Positions 25,626 through 35,311 of a stretch of 64,000 bases of DNA are shown here, piece by piece; the first letter of the stretch is position 1; the number at the start of each line of letters is the position of its first letter. Made by a program: the position numbers and the translations under genes. The notes under the pieces were generated by a model, which saw only the letters and a program-made list of their open reading frames with translations, had not been told where the DNA came from and ran no database searches. This DNA comes from Roseiarcus sp963794655 (GTDB lineage Bacteria > Pseudomonadota > Alphaproteobacteria > Rhizobiales > Beijerinckiaceae). Location: contig CAWCEV010000003.1 of assembly GCA_963794655.1 (NCBI GenBank), positions 186,001 to 250,000 on the forward strand. The letters are read 5' to 3'.

Positions 25626-26395
25626 GCCCTTTCGTCGACCTCGTATTCGAGGGTCCCCTTGCGCGTCTGACGATGAGGCGGCCCGACAAGTTGAACGCGC
25701 TCGATAGCGCAATGGTCGACTCGCTCGCCGAGGTCGCCCGCGCGATCGAAGCTTCGCGGGATGCGAGGGTCGCGATCCTCTCGGGTGAGGGCAAGGCTTT
25801 CTGCGCAGGCGGCGACATCGCCGCCTGGGGGGAGCTTCCCGCGCTGGAGATGTGGCGCGAGTGGACGCGCGCGGGGCATCGCGCTTTCGAAGCCCTCGCG
25901 CGGCTCCGGGTTCCCCTGATCGCGGCGCTGACCGGTCACGCGTTCGGCGGCGGCCTGGAGCTCGCGGCGGTCGCGGATATCCGGGTCGCCGAAAGCGGCG
26001 TCAAACTCGGCCTTCCAGAGTCCGGGCTCGGCATGGCCCCCGGCTGGTCGGGCACACAAAGACTGGTGCGGCGATTTGGACCGTCGGTCGTACGGCGCAT
26101 GGCGCTGGCGGGCGCAATGTTTACCGCGGAAGAGGGGCTCGCGCTCGGGTTGGTCGACGAGGTGACCCCGAAGGGCGAAGGGGTCATGCGCGCCGAGGCC
26201 ATCGCGGCCGACATCGCCAAGCGCGGCCCTGTTGCGGTGCAGATGATCAAAGCAATGATCAATTTCAGCGAGGGAGAGGATCGCGACGCTCCTATTGAAG
26301 GACTGGCCGGCGCCCTGGCCGCAACCACTGAGGATCTGGCCGAGGGCGTTGCGGCGTTTCGGGCCAAGCGGGGACCGGCTTTTGTAGGTCGATAG
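25622..26395 (+). CDS. Enoyl-CoA hydratase
   Basis: 257 residues. Oxyanion-hole motifs KAFCAGGDIAAW and GHAFGGGLELAAVADIRVAE are present, and both catalytic glutamates occur (in GGGLE and in LPESGLG), so it should add water across an alpha,beta-unsaturated acyl-CoA or do the reverse. The ATGA overlap with the CoA-transferase gene indicates strict coupling. It is distinct from the glutamate-less crotonase at 13229. Confidence 0.9.
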   Translation: MSPFVDLVFEGPLARLTMRRPDKLNALDSAMVDSLAEVARAIEASRDARVAILSGEGKAFCAGGDIAAWGELPALEMWREWTRAGHRAFEALARLRVPLIAALTGHAFGGGLELAAVADIRVAESGVKLGLPESGLGMAPGWSGTQRLVRRFGPSVVRRMALAGAMFTAEEGLALGLVDEVTPKGEGVMRAEAIAADIAKRGPVAVQMIKAMINFSEGEDRDAPIEGLAGALAATTEDLAEGVAAFRAKRGPAFVGR

Positions 26396-26577
26396 GCGAA
26401 GGGTAATGAACGCTGTATACCGAGGAAAATGAGCTTCACCTTCATGGCGGTCCGCGCGCTGGTCGGCGTCTTCGCGGGGCGGCTTGGAGGGAATTGAAAG
26501 ATCGGAAGTGCGACTCGCTTCTGGGAACGGCGCCGGACCGCATCCGGTGGGAGAAAGACGCTTAGGAAGGGTAGAAG

Positions 26578-27846
26578 ATGAAACTTCAAACCATGTTGAT
26601 GGCCAGCGCGATGGCTGTCTCGATGATTGGGCTCGCCGCGGGAGCCCGGGCGGCCGATGTCAAGGAAGTGCAGATGCTGCATTGGTGGACGTCCGGCGGC
26701 GAAGCAGCGGCGCTGAACGTGCTCAAGCAGGACTTGGCGAAGGAGGGCTACGCCTGGAAGGACGTTCCGGTCGCGGGCGGGGGCGGCGAGGGCGCCATGA
26801 CCGCGCTGAAGGCGATGGTCGCGGCTGGGAATCCGCCGACCGCTTCGCAGATCCTCGGCTACTACGCGGTCGACTACGCCGAGGCTGGCAAGCTCGGCGA
26901 CATCACCTCGCTTGCGACCAAGGAGGACTGGGCCAAGGTCGTTCCTACAGCCTTGCAGAAGTTCACCACCACCAACGGCAAGTGGGACGCGGTGCCAGTC
27001 AACATCCACTCGGTCAACTGGATTTGGCTCAACAAGGCGGTGATGGACAAGATCGGCGGAACCGAGCCCAAGACCTTCGACGACTTCATCGCGCTGCTCG
27101 ACAAGGCCAAAGCGGCGGGCGTCATTCCGCTCGCGCTCGGCGGCCAGCCCTGGCAGGAGGCGACGATGTTCGACTCAGTCGTGGCCTCGACCGGCGGCAT
27201 CGACTTCTACAAGAAGGCGTTCATCGATCTTGACGAGAGCGCTCTCAAGTCGGACACGATGAAGAAGTCGTTCGACAACCTCGCCAAACTCCGCGCCTAC
27301 ACCGACCCGAACTACGCCGGCCGCGACTGGAACCTTGCGACCGCCATGGTCATCAAGGGCGACGCGCTTGTGCAGGTGATGGGCGACTGGGCCAAGGGCG
27401 AATTCAAGGCCGCCAACAAGGAAGCAGGCAAGGATTTCCTTTGTTATCGCTTTCCCGGCACCGACGGCGATGTGATCTATAACACTGACATGTTCGCTAT
27501 GTTCGACGTTCCGGCCGATCGCAAGGCCGCGCAGCTTGCGCTCGCTGACGCGACCATGAGCATCCCCTTCCAGTCGGCGTTCAACGTGGTGAAAGGCTCG
27601 GTCCCGGCGCGGATGGACGTGCCGGACACCGCGTTCGATATGTGCGGCAAGAAAGGCATCGCGGACGTGAAGGCGGCGAACGCTTCGGGCAAGTTCGTAG
27701 GCTCGATGGCGCAGAACTACGCCCAGCCGCCGGCGATCGGCACGGGCGCCTATCATGACGTCGTGACGAAGTTCTTCCACGGCGAGATCAAGAGCTCGGA
27801 CGCCGCCGTCGCGGAACTCGTCAAGGCGATCAACAACGCGAAGTAA
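26578..27846 (+). CDS. Carbohydrate ABC transporter substrate-binding protein
   Basis: 422 residues with a signal peptide ending ARA-AD near residue 25. VQMLHWWTSGGEAAALNVLKQDL is the typical start of the mature SBP_bac_1 (family 1, sugar) fold, followed by VNIHSVNWIWLNKAVMDKIGG and PLALGGQPWQEATMFDSVV hinge segments. It captures a mono- or oligosaccharide-like ligand in the periplasm for the permeases downstream. The 182-bp gap before it may hold a separate promoter; a hairpin after it likely trims transcription so the binding protein is made in excess. Confidence 0.92.
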   Translation: MKLQTMLMASAMAVSMIGLAAGARAADVKEVQMLHWWTSGGEAAALNVLKQDLAKEGYAWKDVPVAGGGGEGAMTALKAMVAAGNPPTASQILGYYAVDYAEAGKLGDITSLATKEDWAKVVPTALQKFTTTNGKWDAVPVNIHSVNWIWLNKAVMDKIGGTEPKTFDDFIALLDKAKAAGVIPLALGGQPWQEATMFDSVVASTGGIDFYKKAFIDLDESALKSDTMKKSFDNLAKLRAYTDPNYAGRDWNLATAMVIKGDALVQVMGDWAKGEFKAANKEAGKDFLCYRFPGTDGDVIYNTDMFAMFDVPADRKAAQLALADATMSIPFQSAFNVVKGSVPARMDVPDTAFDMCGKKGIADVKAANASGKFVGSMAQNYAQPPAIGTGAYHDVVTKFFHGEIKSSDAAVAELVKAINNAK

Positions 27847-27853
27847 AATCCGG

Positions 27854-27887
27854 GCCCTCCTCCGCCTGCTCGCGGGGGAGGGCTTTT
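27854..27887 (+). terminator. Intra-operon hairpin with T-run (attenuator)
   Basis: GCCCTCC(TCC) at 27854 pairs with GGAGGGC ending at 27883, loop around TGCTC, followed by TTTT. It sits between the binding-protein gene and the first permease, where ABC operons often reduce read-through to keep the binding protein more abundant. Confidence 0.65.
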
Positions 27888-27926
27888 GAAACATCACTCA
27901 AAGGGACTCGTCCCGCGAGGCAGCTC

Positions 27927-28871
27927 ATGACCGCTTTCATTGAGCCGATCGCCGTGGCGGAGCCACGTGGGGCTACGTTACGCGATAAGTTACAGCACTA
28001 CGTCCCGAGATTGGTGCTCGCGCCGTCCTTCCTACTGGTGCTGGTCTTTGTCTACGGGTTCAACCTCTGGACATTCTTTCTCTCGTTCACCAATTCGAAG
28101 GGGTTCACTTCAACCAAGCTCATTGGCCTCGCCAACTATCAGAAGCTCTGGAACTGGACCTTTGAGACCGATCCGCCGTCGAGCTGGTACACGGCGATTG
28201 TCAACATGGGCATTTTCGGCGGGCTTTATATTGTATTCTGCCTGATCCTCGGCCTGACGCTGGCGATCCTCCTCGATCAGAAGATTCGCGGCGAGGGCAT
28301 CCTGCGCCCGATCTATCTTTATCCGCTGGCGCTGTCGTTCATCGTCACTGGCACCGCCTGGAAGCTCTTCCTCGATCCCGGCATCGGACTCGAGAAGGCG
28401 GTTCATGACTGGGGCTGGACGAGTTTCAAGTTCGACTGGGTCGTCAACCCCCGGATGATGATCTATTGCGTGGCCATCGCCGGCATCTGGCAGACGTCTG
28501 GGTTTGTGATGGCGATGTTCCTGGCGGGCCTGCGGGGCATCGACGGCGAGATCCTGAAAGCGGCGCAGATCGACGGCGCCTCGGCCTTCGCCACCTATTG
28601 GCGGATCGTCCTTCCCATCATGCGCCCGGTGTTCCTCTCCGCGATCATCGTGCTCGCCCACATGGCGATCAAATCCTACGACCTCGTGCTCTCGGTGACT
28701 GGCAAGAACCCGGGCGGGGCGGCGGAGCTGCCGTCCACCTTCATGTATTCCTATACGTTCACCCGCAATCAGATGGCGGTCGGCTCGACCAGCGCCGTGA
28801 TCATGTTGATGACCATCGCCGCGATCATGGTCCCGTATCTCTACTCCGAGCTCAAAGAGAAGCATCAATGA
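27927..28871 (+). CDS. Sugar ABC transporter permease (MalF/UgpA type)
   Basis: 314 residues, six predicted membrane helices. The coupling loop near residue 200 reads GEILKAAQIDGASAFATYWRIVLP, the EAA-type motif of carbohydrate importers (E-x-x-x-A-A-x-I-D-G-A). The longer N-terminal helix before the core is typical of the MalF-like partner. It overlaps the second permease by ATGA at 28868. Confidence 0.92.
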   Translation: MTAFIEPIAVAEPRGATLRDKLQHYVPRLVLAPSFLLVLVFVYGFNLWTFFLSFTNSKGFTSTKLIGLANYQKLWNWTFETDPPSSWYTAIVNMGIFGGLYIVFCLILGLTLAILLDQKIRGEGILRPIYLYPLALSFIVTGTAWKLFLDPGIGLEKAVHDWGWTSFKFDWVVNPRMMIYCVAIAGIWQTSGFVMAMFLAGLRGIDGEILKAAQIDGASAFATYWRIVLPIMRPVFLSAIIVLAHMAIKSYDLVLSVTGKNPGGAAELPSTFMYSYTFTRNQMAVGSTSAVIMLMTIAAIMVPYLYSELKEKHQ

Positions 28872-29815
28872 GCGCCGCCGATCTCGTCGTTTCGGCCCCA
28901 GCGCGCGAACCAGCGCGGCACTCAATAACGACGCGCGTCGTCATTTACGCGCTCCTGGCCTTCTTCGCACTCGTTTATATCGTACCCCTCGTCGTCATGG
29001 TGATGACGTCGTTGAAGCCGCTCGACGAGGTGACGGGCGGCAACATGTTCGCACTGCCCCATCGGCTGACTTTCGATCCTTGGGTGCAGGCGTGGGGCGA
29101 AGCGCGGATCGGCGTTTCTGATACGGCCGGCATCAAGGGTTACTTCTGGAACTCGATCAAGATGGTCGTGCCGGCCGTGCTGATCTCGACCCTGCTCGGC
29201 GCATTGAACGGCTACGTGCTCACCAAGTGGCGCTTTCCCGGCCACAAGCTCGTGTTCGGGATGATGCTGTTCGCTTGCTTCATCCCGTTCCAATCAGTCA
29301 TCATTCCGATGGCGGTCATTCTCGGCGAACTCGGACACATCGGCAATCAGCTCAGCGACCTGACCGGCATGTCGTTTGGCTTCGGCAATCCCACGGTCAA
29401 TCTCGTCATTGTCCATGTCATCTACGGCCTCGGCTTCACCACGCTATTCTTTCGCAATTACTACGAGGCCTTCCCGACCGAACTCGTGAAGGCGGCGATG
29501 ATCGACGGCGCGAGCTTCTTCCAGATATTCCGCCGCATCTTGCTGCCGAATTCCGCCCCGATATTCATCGTGACCGTGATTTACCAGTTCACCAATATCT
29601 GGAACGACTTCCTGTTCGGGTCGACTTTTGCGGCGGGCGACCAGTCCCCCATGACGGTCGCGCTCAACAATCTCGTCAACACATCGACGGGAATTGTCGA
29701 ATACAACGTGAACATGGCCGCGGCGATCATCGCCGCCGCTCCGACTCTCTTCGTCTACATTGTCGCAGGGCGTTACTTCGTGCGCGGCCTGATGGCCGGC
29801 GCCGTGAAAGGTTGA
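28868..29815 (+). CDS. Sugar ABC transporter permease (MalG/UgpE type)
   Basis: 315 residues, six helices. The coupling loop TELVKAAMIDGASFFQIFRRILLP matches the EAA motif of the MalG-like partner. The start ATG 28868 lies in the stop codon of the first permease; a longer frame upstream of it is only shadow coding. Confidence 0.92.
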   Translation: MSAADLVVSAPAREPARHSITTRVVIYALLAFFALVYIVPLVVMVMTSLKPLDEVTGGNMFALPHRLTFDPWVQAWGEARIGVSDTAGIKGYFWNSIKMVVPAVLISTLLGALNGYVLTKWRFPGHKLVFGMMLFACFIPFQSVIIPMAVILGELGHIGNQLSDLTGMSFGFGNPTVNLVIVHVIYGLGFTTLFFRNYYEAFPTELVKAAMIDGASFFQIFRRILLPNSAPIFIVTVIYQFTNIWNDFLFGSTFAAGDQSPMTVALNNLVNTSTGIVEYNVNMAAAIIAAAPTLFVYIVAGRYFVRGLMAGAVKG

Positions 29816-29819
29816 CCGC

Positions 29820-30933
29820 ATGGGTTTCCTCGAGATCAGCGGATTGCGCAAACGCTTCGGGACGCTCGAGATCCTCAAGGGCATCGACCTTACGCTCGAC
29901 AAGGGCGGGTTTCTGGTGCTCGTCGGCCCGTCCGGTTGCGGCAAGTCGACGCTGCTAAACACGATTGCGGGGCTCGAGTTCGATCAGTTCGGGCGAAATC
30001 CGAATCGAGGGTGACAGGATCAACGACCTTCATCCCTCGAAGCGCGACATCGCGATGGTCTTCCAGTCCTATGCGCTCTATCCGAACATGTCTGTGGCGC
30101 AGAACATCGCGTTCGGCATGGAAATGCGCGGGGTGCCGAAGCCCCAACGCGACAAGGCAGTGGCCGACGTCGCCAAGACGCTGAAGATCGAACACCTGCT
30201 CTCGCGGCGCCCGAGCCAGCTCTCCGGCGGCCAGCGGCAGCGGGTCGCGATGGGCCGCGCCCTCGTGCGTCAGCCGCGCGTGTTTCTGTTCGACGAACCC
30301 CTATCCAACCTCGACGCCAAACTCCGCGTCGACATGCGGGTTGAAATCAAGCGGCTTCATCAGCAGACCGGCGCGACGATCGTCTACGTCACGCATGACC
30401 AGATCGAGGCGATGACACTGGCCACGCGGATCGCGGTCCTGAAGGACGGCGAACTTCAGCAGGTCGGCTCGCCCAGCGAGATTTACAATACGCCTGCGAA
30501 TTTGTTCGTGGCCGATTTTATGGGGTCTCCGGCGATGAACTTGCTCGAGGGTCGCGTCGCCCACGCCAATGGCGCGCCGAATGTCGTGCTCGAGCGCAAG
30601 GATCACGAACCGATCGTGGTCCCTGCGCCGTGGGGAGCAGACGCGAGCAAGCTCGCCGACGGCCGGAAAGTTATCTTCGGCATTCGGCCCGAGGCCGTGA
30701 ACGATCGGGATAGCGTCGATCGCAATGCGAAGTCGGTCGCCACCTTCGACGCCAATGTCGAGATCGTCGAACCCGCAGGCTCGGATACGTTCGTCGTCAC
30801 CCACATCGCGGGCAAGGAGGTGACCGCGCGCATGCGCGCCGACGCCGATGTCCGCGTCGGGGAGCGCCACGCGTTCGCGTTCAACCTCGACAAGGCCGTG
30901 CTGTTCGATCCGGCGACCACTCGCCGGATCTGA
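29820..30933 (+). CDS. Sugar ABC transporter ATPase (MalK/UgpC type), frame disrupted by one extra base
   Basis: Two frames together give one ~370-residue MalK-like ATPase. The first (from ATG 29820) holds LVGPSGCGKSTLLNTIAGLE; the second continues SISSGEIRIEGDRINDL, then FQSYALYPNMSV, the signature LSGGQRQRVAMGRALV, Walker B FLFDEPLSNLDAK, the HDQIEAM switch and the C-terminal regulatory TOBE domain. The break falls at the TT of 29979-29980; removing one T restores GLESISSGEI exactly. Everything else is conserved, so either a recent mutation or a sequencing indel. It starts 4 bp after the permease gene. Confidence 0.88.
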
Positions 30934-30984
30934 GCCGGCGACGCAAGCGGGTCACCAGCCGCCACGACGCCGCGAGAGGACTTG

Positions 30985-32490
30985 ATGCCAGGCCGGGAAG
31001 AAGTGGACGTCCTGGTCGTCGGGTCGGGAATGGGAGGGGCGACATTCGCCGCCGGCCTGGCGCCGTTCGGTGCGAGAATTCTCATTCTCGAGCGCGGCGA
31101 GCGGCTCGCAGATAGCGACGCCGTTCGGGACGCGCGAACAATTTTCCAGCGCGGGACTTTCAGGCCCAAGGAATCCTGGCTGGATGGGGCAGGGCGGCCA
31201 TTCAATCCTGGCAACTACTACTACGTCGGGGGCAATACGAAATTATACGGTGCGGTGCTTATCCGTTACCGGGCGCAGGACTTCGAACCAATCGTTCATA
31301 GGGGCGGAACGACGCCCGGCTGGCCGTTCGGCTACGAAGAGTTGGAGCCTTGGTATACGGCCGCGGAGAAGCTCTATCGGGTTCGCGGCGCGTTGGGCTT
31401 CGATCGGACCGAGCCGGGACATTCGAAGTCGTACCCGTTTGGCCCTGTGCCGGATGAACCGGCGATTGCAAAGGTCCGCGAGCGCCTGAAGGGCGCGGGG
31501 CTCAGCCCGTTTCCGCTCCCGCTTGGCGTCGACATCGAAAGGTGGATGCAGCGAGCGAAGACGCCATGGGATGCGTTTCCCGATGCGGGCCACGGAAAGA
31601 TGGACGCGGAGAGCTGCGGCATTGAAGAGGCGTTGGCGCACCCGAACGTCGAGCTCCGCACCAATGCATACGTTGAACGGATAATCGTTGAGCCCAACGG
31701 CTCGCGTGTCGCGGGACTTGAGGTCAGGCAGGGCGGTCAGCGCGGCATCATCGGCGCGAAAATCGTCGTGCTGGCCGCTGGCGCCGTCAATTCAGCTGCG
31801 TTGTTGTTGCGATCTGGAGCGAAAGGCCTCGCCAACCGTTCGGACACGGTCGGCCGGCATTTCATGAACCACAATGCGTCGGCGGTCGTGGCGATCGATC
31901 CGCGCGTCGTCAACGACTCTGTCTATCAGAAGACTCTTGGGATCAATGATTTTTATCTCGATGACGGGCGCGGCGGGCCGCCGCTCGGCAACATCCAGCT
32001 CCTCGGGCGGGTCACCGCCCCGATCCTCAAGTCCAGCGTGCGCCTGGCGCCGGAATGGGCGCTCGGACCGGTAAGCAGGCGCTCGGTGGACTGGTACGCG
32101 ATGAGCGAGGATCTCCCCAATCCGGAAAGCCGTGTCACGGTCGATGGCGGGCAGATCCGTCTCGACTGGAAGCGTAGCAATTGGATCACCCACGAAATGC
32201 TGGTCGGCAGGTTCAAGGAACGCTTGCGCGCCGCAGGCTACCCGATCGTCCTTTCACGAGCCTTCGACCGCCGCACGCCGTCGCATCAATGTGGGACCGT
32301 TCGCATCGGCGCCGATCCTGCGACTTCGCCGCTCGATCCTTTCTGCCGCGCCTGGGACCATCCGAATCTGTTCGTGGTCGACGCCTCGTTCTTGCCGACG
32401 TCCGCTGCGGTCAATCCGTCTCTGACAATCGCCGCGCAGGCGCTTCGCGTCGCCGATCACATCGCGAAGCACGATCTGCGACGAATTTAG
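30985..32490 (+). CDS. GMC-type FAD oxidoreductase 1 (sugar oxidoreductase-like)
   Basis: 501 residues from ATG 30985. The dinucleotide fold VDVLVVGSGMGGATFAAGLAP (about 7-27) binds FAD; the C-terminal block HQCGTVRIG ... FVVDASFLPTSAAVNPSLTIAAQALRVADHI carries the catalytic His-Asn pair. The long insertion and overall length resemble the pyranose oxidase/3-ketoglucoside dehydrogenase side of the superfamily. It lies 52 bp after the ABC ATPase in the same operon and probably oxidises the imported compound or a derivative. Confidence 0.88.
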   Translation: MPGREEVDVLVVGSGMGGATFAAGLAPFGARILILERGERLADSDAVRDARTIFQRGTFRPKESWLDGAGRPFNPGNYYYVGGNTKLYGAVLIRYRAQDFEPIVHRGGTTPGWPFGYEELEPWYTAAEKLYRVRGALGFDRTEPGHSKSYPFGPVPDEPAIAKVRERLKGAGLSPFPLPLGVDIERWMQRAKTPWDAFPDAGHGKMDAESCGIEEALAHPNVELRTNAYVERIIVEPNGSRVAGLEVRQGGQRGIIGAKIVVLAAGAVNSAALLLRSGAKGLANRSDTVGRHFMNHNASAVVAIDPRVVNDSVYQKTLGINDFYLDDGRGGPPLGNIQLLGRVTAPILKSSVRLAPEWALGPVSRRSVDWYAMSEDLPNPESRVTVDGGQIRLDWKRSNWITHEMLVGRFKERLRAAGYPIVLSRAFDRRTPSHQCGTVRIGADPATSPLDPFCRAWDHPNLFVVDASFLPTSAAVNPSLTIAAQALRVADHIAKHDLRRI

Positions 32491-32501
32491 GAAGAAGCGC
32501 C

Positions 32502-34148
32502 ATGGCCTACGACTTCATCATCATCGGCGGAGGTCCAGCGGGTTGCGTTCTGGCAAATCGCCTGAGCGCCGACCCGGCCAACAAGGTGTTGCTTCTGGAG
32601 GCGGGCGGGGGTGACTGGAATCCGCTTTTCGCGATGCCGGCGGGCTTCGCTAAGATGACCAAGGGCGTGGCGAGCTGGGGCTGGAGCACGGTTCCGCAAA
32701 AGCATCTCAACGGTCGCGTCATCTGGTACACGCAAGCCAAGATCATAGGCGGGGGTTCCTCGATCAACGCGCAACTCTACACGCGCGGTAATGCGAAGGA
32801 CTACGACGCCTGGGTAAGCGAGGCTGGCTGCAAAGGCTGGAGCTATCGCGAGGTGCTGCCGTATTTCGTTCGCAGCGAGGACAACCAGCGCCTCGTCAAT
32901 GCGTACCATGGCTACGGCGGCCCGTTAGGGGTCTCATATCCCGTGAACCCCTTGCCGATCAGCTTCGCATTCCTTCGCGCGGCCCAGGAGCTGGGCATCC
33001 CGTTCAACGACGATTTCAACGGCGCGGTGCAGGATGGCATCGGGCACTATCAGCTTTCGACCCGCGACGCGCGGCGGTCTTCCGCGTCGAGCGCGTTCCT
33101 GAGGCCCGCGCGAGACCGGAAGAACCTGACTGTGCGTTTGAATGCGCAAACGCTGAAGATCGAGATCGAGAACGGCCGCGCTGTCGGAGCGACGATCGTC
33201 AGCGGCAACGGGACTGAAACCTTGCGCGCGGATCGCGAGGTTATCGTGAGTTGCGGCGCGATCGGTTCGCCGCGCCTCCTGCAGCTTTCCGGGGTCGGTC
33301 CGGCCGACGCGCTCAAGGCCGCGGGTGTTACCGTCGTCCACGACCTTCCCGGCGTCGGAAGCAACATGCAGGACCATCTCGACCTCTACGCGATCTCGGA
33401 ATGCACCGGCGATCACACCTACGACCGGGTCGCGCAGGCGCATCGCACCGTCTGGGCCGGGATCCAGTATCTCCTTTTCAAGACCGGGCCCGTGACCTCC
33501 ACGCTCTTTGAAACCGGCGGGTTCTGGTACGCGGACAAGGGAGCGAGATCCCCCGACATCCAGTTCCATCTCGGACTCGGATCGGGAATCGAAGCGGGCG
33601 TCGCTCAGATGAAGAACCCCGGCGTTACGCTCAATTCAGCGTTCCTTCGCCCAAGGTCGCGCGGGACGGTGCGGCTCGCGAGCGCCGATCCGAAAGCCGC
33701 TCCGCTGATCGATCCGAACTACTGGGCGGACCCCTATGATCGCATGTGCGCATTGAGCGGCTTGAGGCTCGCGCGCGAGATTCTGCGCCAGCCGGCGTTG
33801 AAACCCTATGTCCTCGCCGAACGTCTGCCGGGCGACAACCGGAAATCCGACGAGGAGCTTGCCGAGTACGCTTACCGGTCCTGCAAGACGGACCATCACC
33901 CGGCTGGCACATGCGCCATGGGAGCCGGCGCGGAAGCGGTTGTGACGCCCGATCTTAAGCTTCGCGGGATCGACCGGCTCAGGGTTGTCGACGCATCGGT
34001 CATGCCCTTCGTGCCCTCCTGCAATACAAACGCGCCCACGATCATGGTAGCGGAGAAGGCCGCGGACATCATTTTGGGCAACGAGCCGCTGCCCGCCGCC
34101 GTCCTGTATCGGCGGCGCGGAGCGCAAATGGGTCGCCAATTGCAGTGA
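32502..34148 (+). CDS. GMC-type FAD oxidoreductase 2 (choline/alcohol dehydrogenase-like)
   Basis: 548 residues from ATG 32502. YDFIIIGGGPAGCVLANRLSADP is the FAD fold, GGGSSINAQLYTRGNAKDYDAW the GMC signature 1, VIVSCGAIGSPRLLQLSGVGP signature 2, and TDHHPAGTCAMG ... LRVVDASVMPFVPSCNTNAPTIMVAEKAAD the catalytic C-terminus. It groups with BetA/AlkJ-like alcohol dehydrogenases. Two different GMC enzymes next to each other suggest two oxidation steps in one pathway. It is the last gene of the operon. Confidence 0.92.
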   Translation: MAYDFIIIGGGPAGCVLANRLSADPANKVLLLEAGGGDWNPLFAMPAGFAKMTKGVASWGWSTVPQKHLNGRVIWYTQAKIIGGGSSINAQLYTRGNAKDYDAWVSEAGCKGWSYREVLPYFVRSEDNQRLVNAYHGYGGPLGVSYPVNPLPISFAFLRAAQELGIPFNDDFNGAVQDGIGHYQLSTRDARRSSASSAFLRPARDRKNLTVRLNAQTLKIEIENGRAVGATIVSGNGTETLRADREVIVSCGAIGSPRLLQLSGVGPADALKAAGVTVVHDLPGVGSNMQDHLDLYAISECTGDHTYDRVAQAHRTVWAGIQYLLFKTGPVTSTLFETGGFWYADKGARSPDIQFHLGLGSGIEAGVAQMKNPGVTLNSAFLRPRSRGTVRLASADPKAAPLIDPNYWADPYDRMCALSGLRLAREILRQPALKPYVLAERLPGDNRKSDEELAEYAYRSCKTDHHPAGTCAMGAGAEAVVTPDLKLRGIDRLRVVDASVMPFVPSCNTNAPTIMVAEKAADIILGNEPLPAAVLYRRRGAQMGRQLQ

Positions 34149-34162
34149 GGTGAGGCAAGGAG

Positions 34163-34196
34163 TGGTCCCGCGCTGAGGCGAATCAGCGCGGGACCA
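34163..34196. terminator. 14-bp perfect hairpin, probable bidirectional terminator
   Basis: TGGTCCCGCGCTGA (34163-34176) pairs perfectly with TCAGCGCGGGACCA (34183-34196) around a 6-nt loop. It lies in the 161-bp gap between convergent genes (GMC 2 and HlyD). There is no T-run, so it is either a strong hairpin protecting 3' ends or a terminator working with Rho. Confidence 0.6.
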
Positions 34197-34309
34197 GGCG
34201 CGCGCTCGTGTGCGAGCCGCCGGGGGCCGAGGCGCGACCGTGTGGACGATGCCGTGTGGGCAATGTCGTGGCAATGCGTATGAATACCCACCCGCAAAGG
34301 AGTGATGAA

Positions 34310-35311
34310 TCAGTTGCTCGCGCCGCGATCGATCCAGATCGTCATGCCCGGCTCGAGGGATGGAACCTCCTGGTCCGGGTCGGCGCGGAGGAGGAAGCTG
34401 TTGAGGTCATGATCGCCGACCGCGCGGGCCGCCCGCCAAACGGCGAACTCGCCGAGCGGCCGAAGTTCCGTGACCTTGGCGTCGATCCGGTCGCCGTTGG
34501 CCGCGAGCAGACGCACGGGCGAACCGACAGTCAGGCCCGAGAGCATGTTCTCGCGTATGGTGAAAGTGAACCAGCGCTCGTTCGCGGGGGCGATGGCAAG
34601 AACCGGCTGTCCTGGAGAGACGACCTCGCCGGGCTCGGCGACCAGCAGGGTCACCACGCCGTCGACGGAAGCCGAAAGCGTCGTCTTGTTCAGTTTTGCC
34701 TCGATGTCCGCGAGCGCTGCCTGAGCATAGGCGACCTGAGCATCGGCGATCGCCCGCTCCTCCTTGGTTGGACCGGCCTTGCTCTGGGCGTAAGCCGCCT
34801 GGACCTGGCTGAGTTCGGCCTCGGCGCTGCCCAGCGCCTCTGTCGCCTGGTCGAGTTGCTGCTTGCTCACAAAATCCTTGGCCGCGAGTTTGGCGGCGCG
34901 TTCGTGCTGTTGCTGCGCGAGCGCGAGATTGGCGTCGGCGATCCGAACGTCCTGCGCCGCAGTGTCGATTTCTTCCTGGCGGACGCCGGCGTAGACATTC
35001 GCCCGGTTGGCGTTCGCCGATGCGAGGCTCGCCTTGGCTTGCTCGACCGCGGCGGCGAGGTCGGGGCTGCTCAGCGTCACCAGAACATCGCCCTTCCGCA
35101 CCGTTTGCCCGGCGGCGACGTGGAACAACTCCACGCGGGCGTTCATTTCCGGCGCTATCCGGATTTCGGTCTGGCGCACGACCCCGATGATCGGCGCGGG
35201 CGGTGCGCCGCTGGCCTCCCCGAGGCGATAAACGACCGCGCCGACCGACCCTAGGCCAAGGACTAGCGCCAGGGTCGCGAGCGGGCGGCGAAAGGAATTA
35301 CTACGCGCCAT
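34310..35311 (-). CDS. HlyD-family periplasmic adaptor (YhiI-like)
   Basis: 333 residues. One N-terminal membrane anchor (ATLALVLGLGSVGAVVYRL) is followed by a lipoyl half-motif RKGDVLVTLSSPDLAAAV, a long coiled-coil hairpin of Ala/Gln/Glu-rich heptads (about 75-205), the second lipoyl half TLSASVDGVVTLLVAEPGEVVSPGQPV, and a beta-barrel domain. It would bridge the inner-membrane ABC-2 permease to an outer-membrane channel. Its start overlaps the permease gene by 11 bp, and another HlyD gene heads the operon. Confidence 0.88.
   Translation of the reverse strand: MARSNSFRRPLATLALVLGLGSVGAVVYRLGEASGAPPAPIIGVVRQTEIRIAPEMNARVELFHVAAGQTVRKGDVLVTLSSPDLAAAVEQAKASLASANANRANVYAGVRQEEIDTAAQDVRIADANLALAQQQHERAAKLAAKDFVSKQQLDQATEALGSAEAELSQVQAAYAQSKAGPTKEERAIADAQVAYAQAALADIEAKLNKTTLSASVDGVVTLLVAEPGEVVSPGQPVLAIAPANERWFTFTIRENMLSGLTVGSPVRLLAANGDRIDAKVTELRPLGEFAVWRAARAVGDHDLNSFLLRADPDQEVPSLEPGMTIWIDRGASN

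Noticed and set aside
29820..30014. Programmed ribosomal frameshift in the ABC ATPase
   Set aside because: No slippery heptamer or following structure is evident, and three other genes show the same type of single-base excess, so an error or mutation is simpler.
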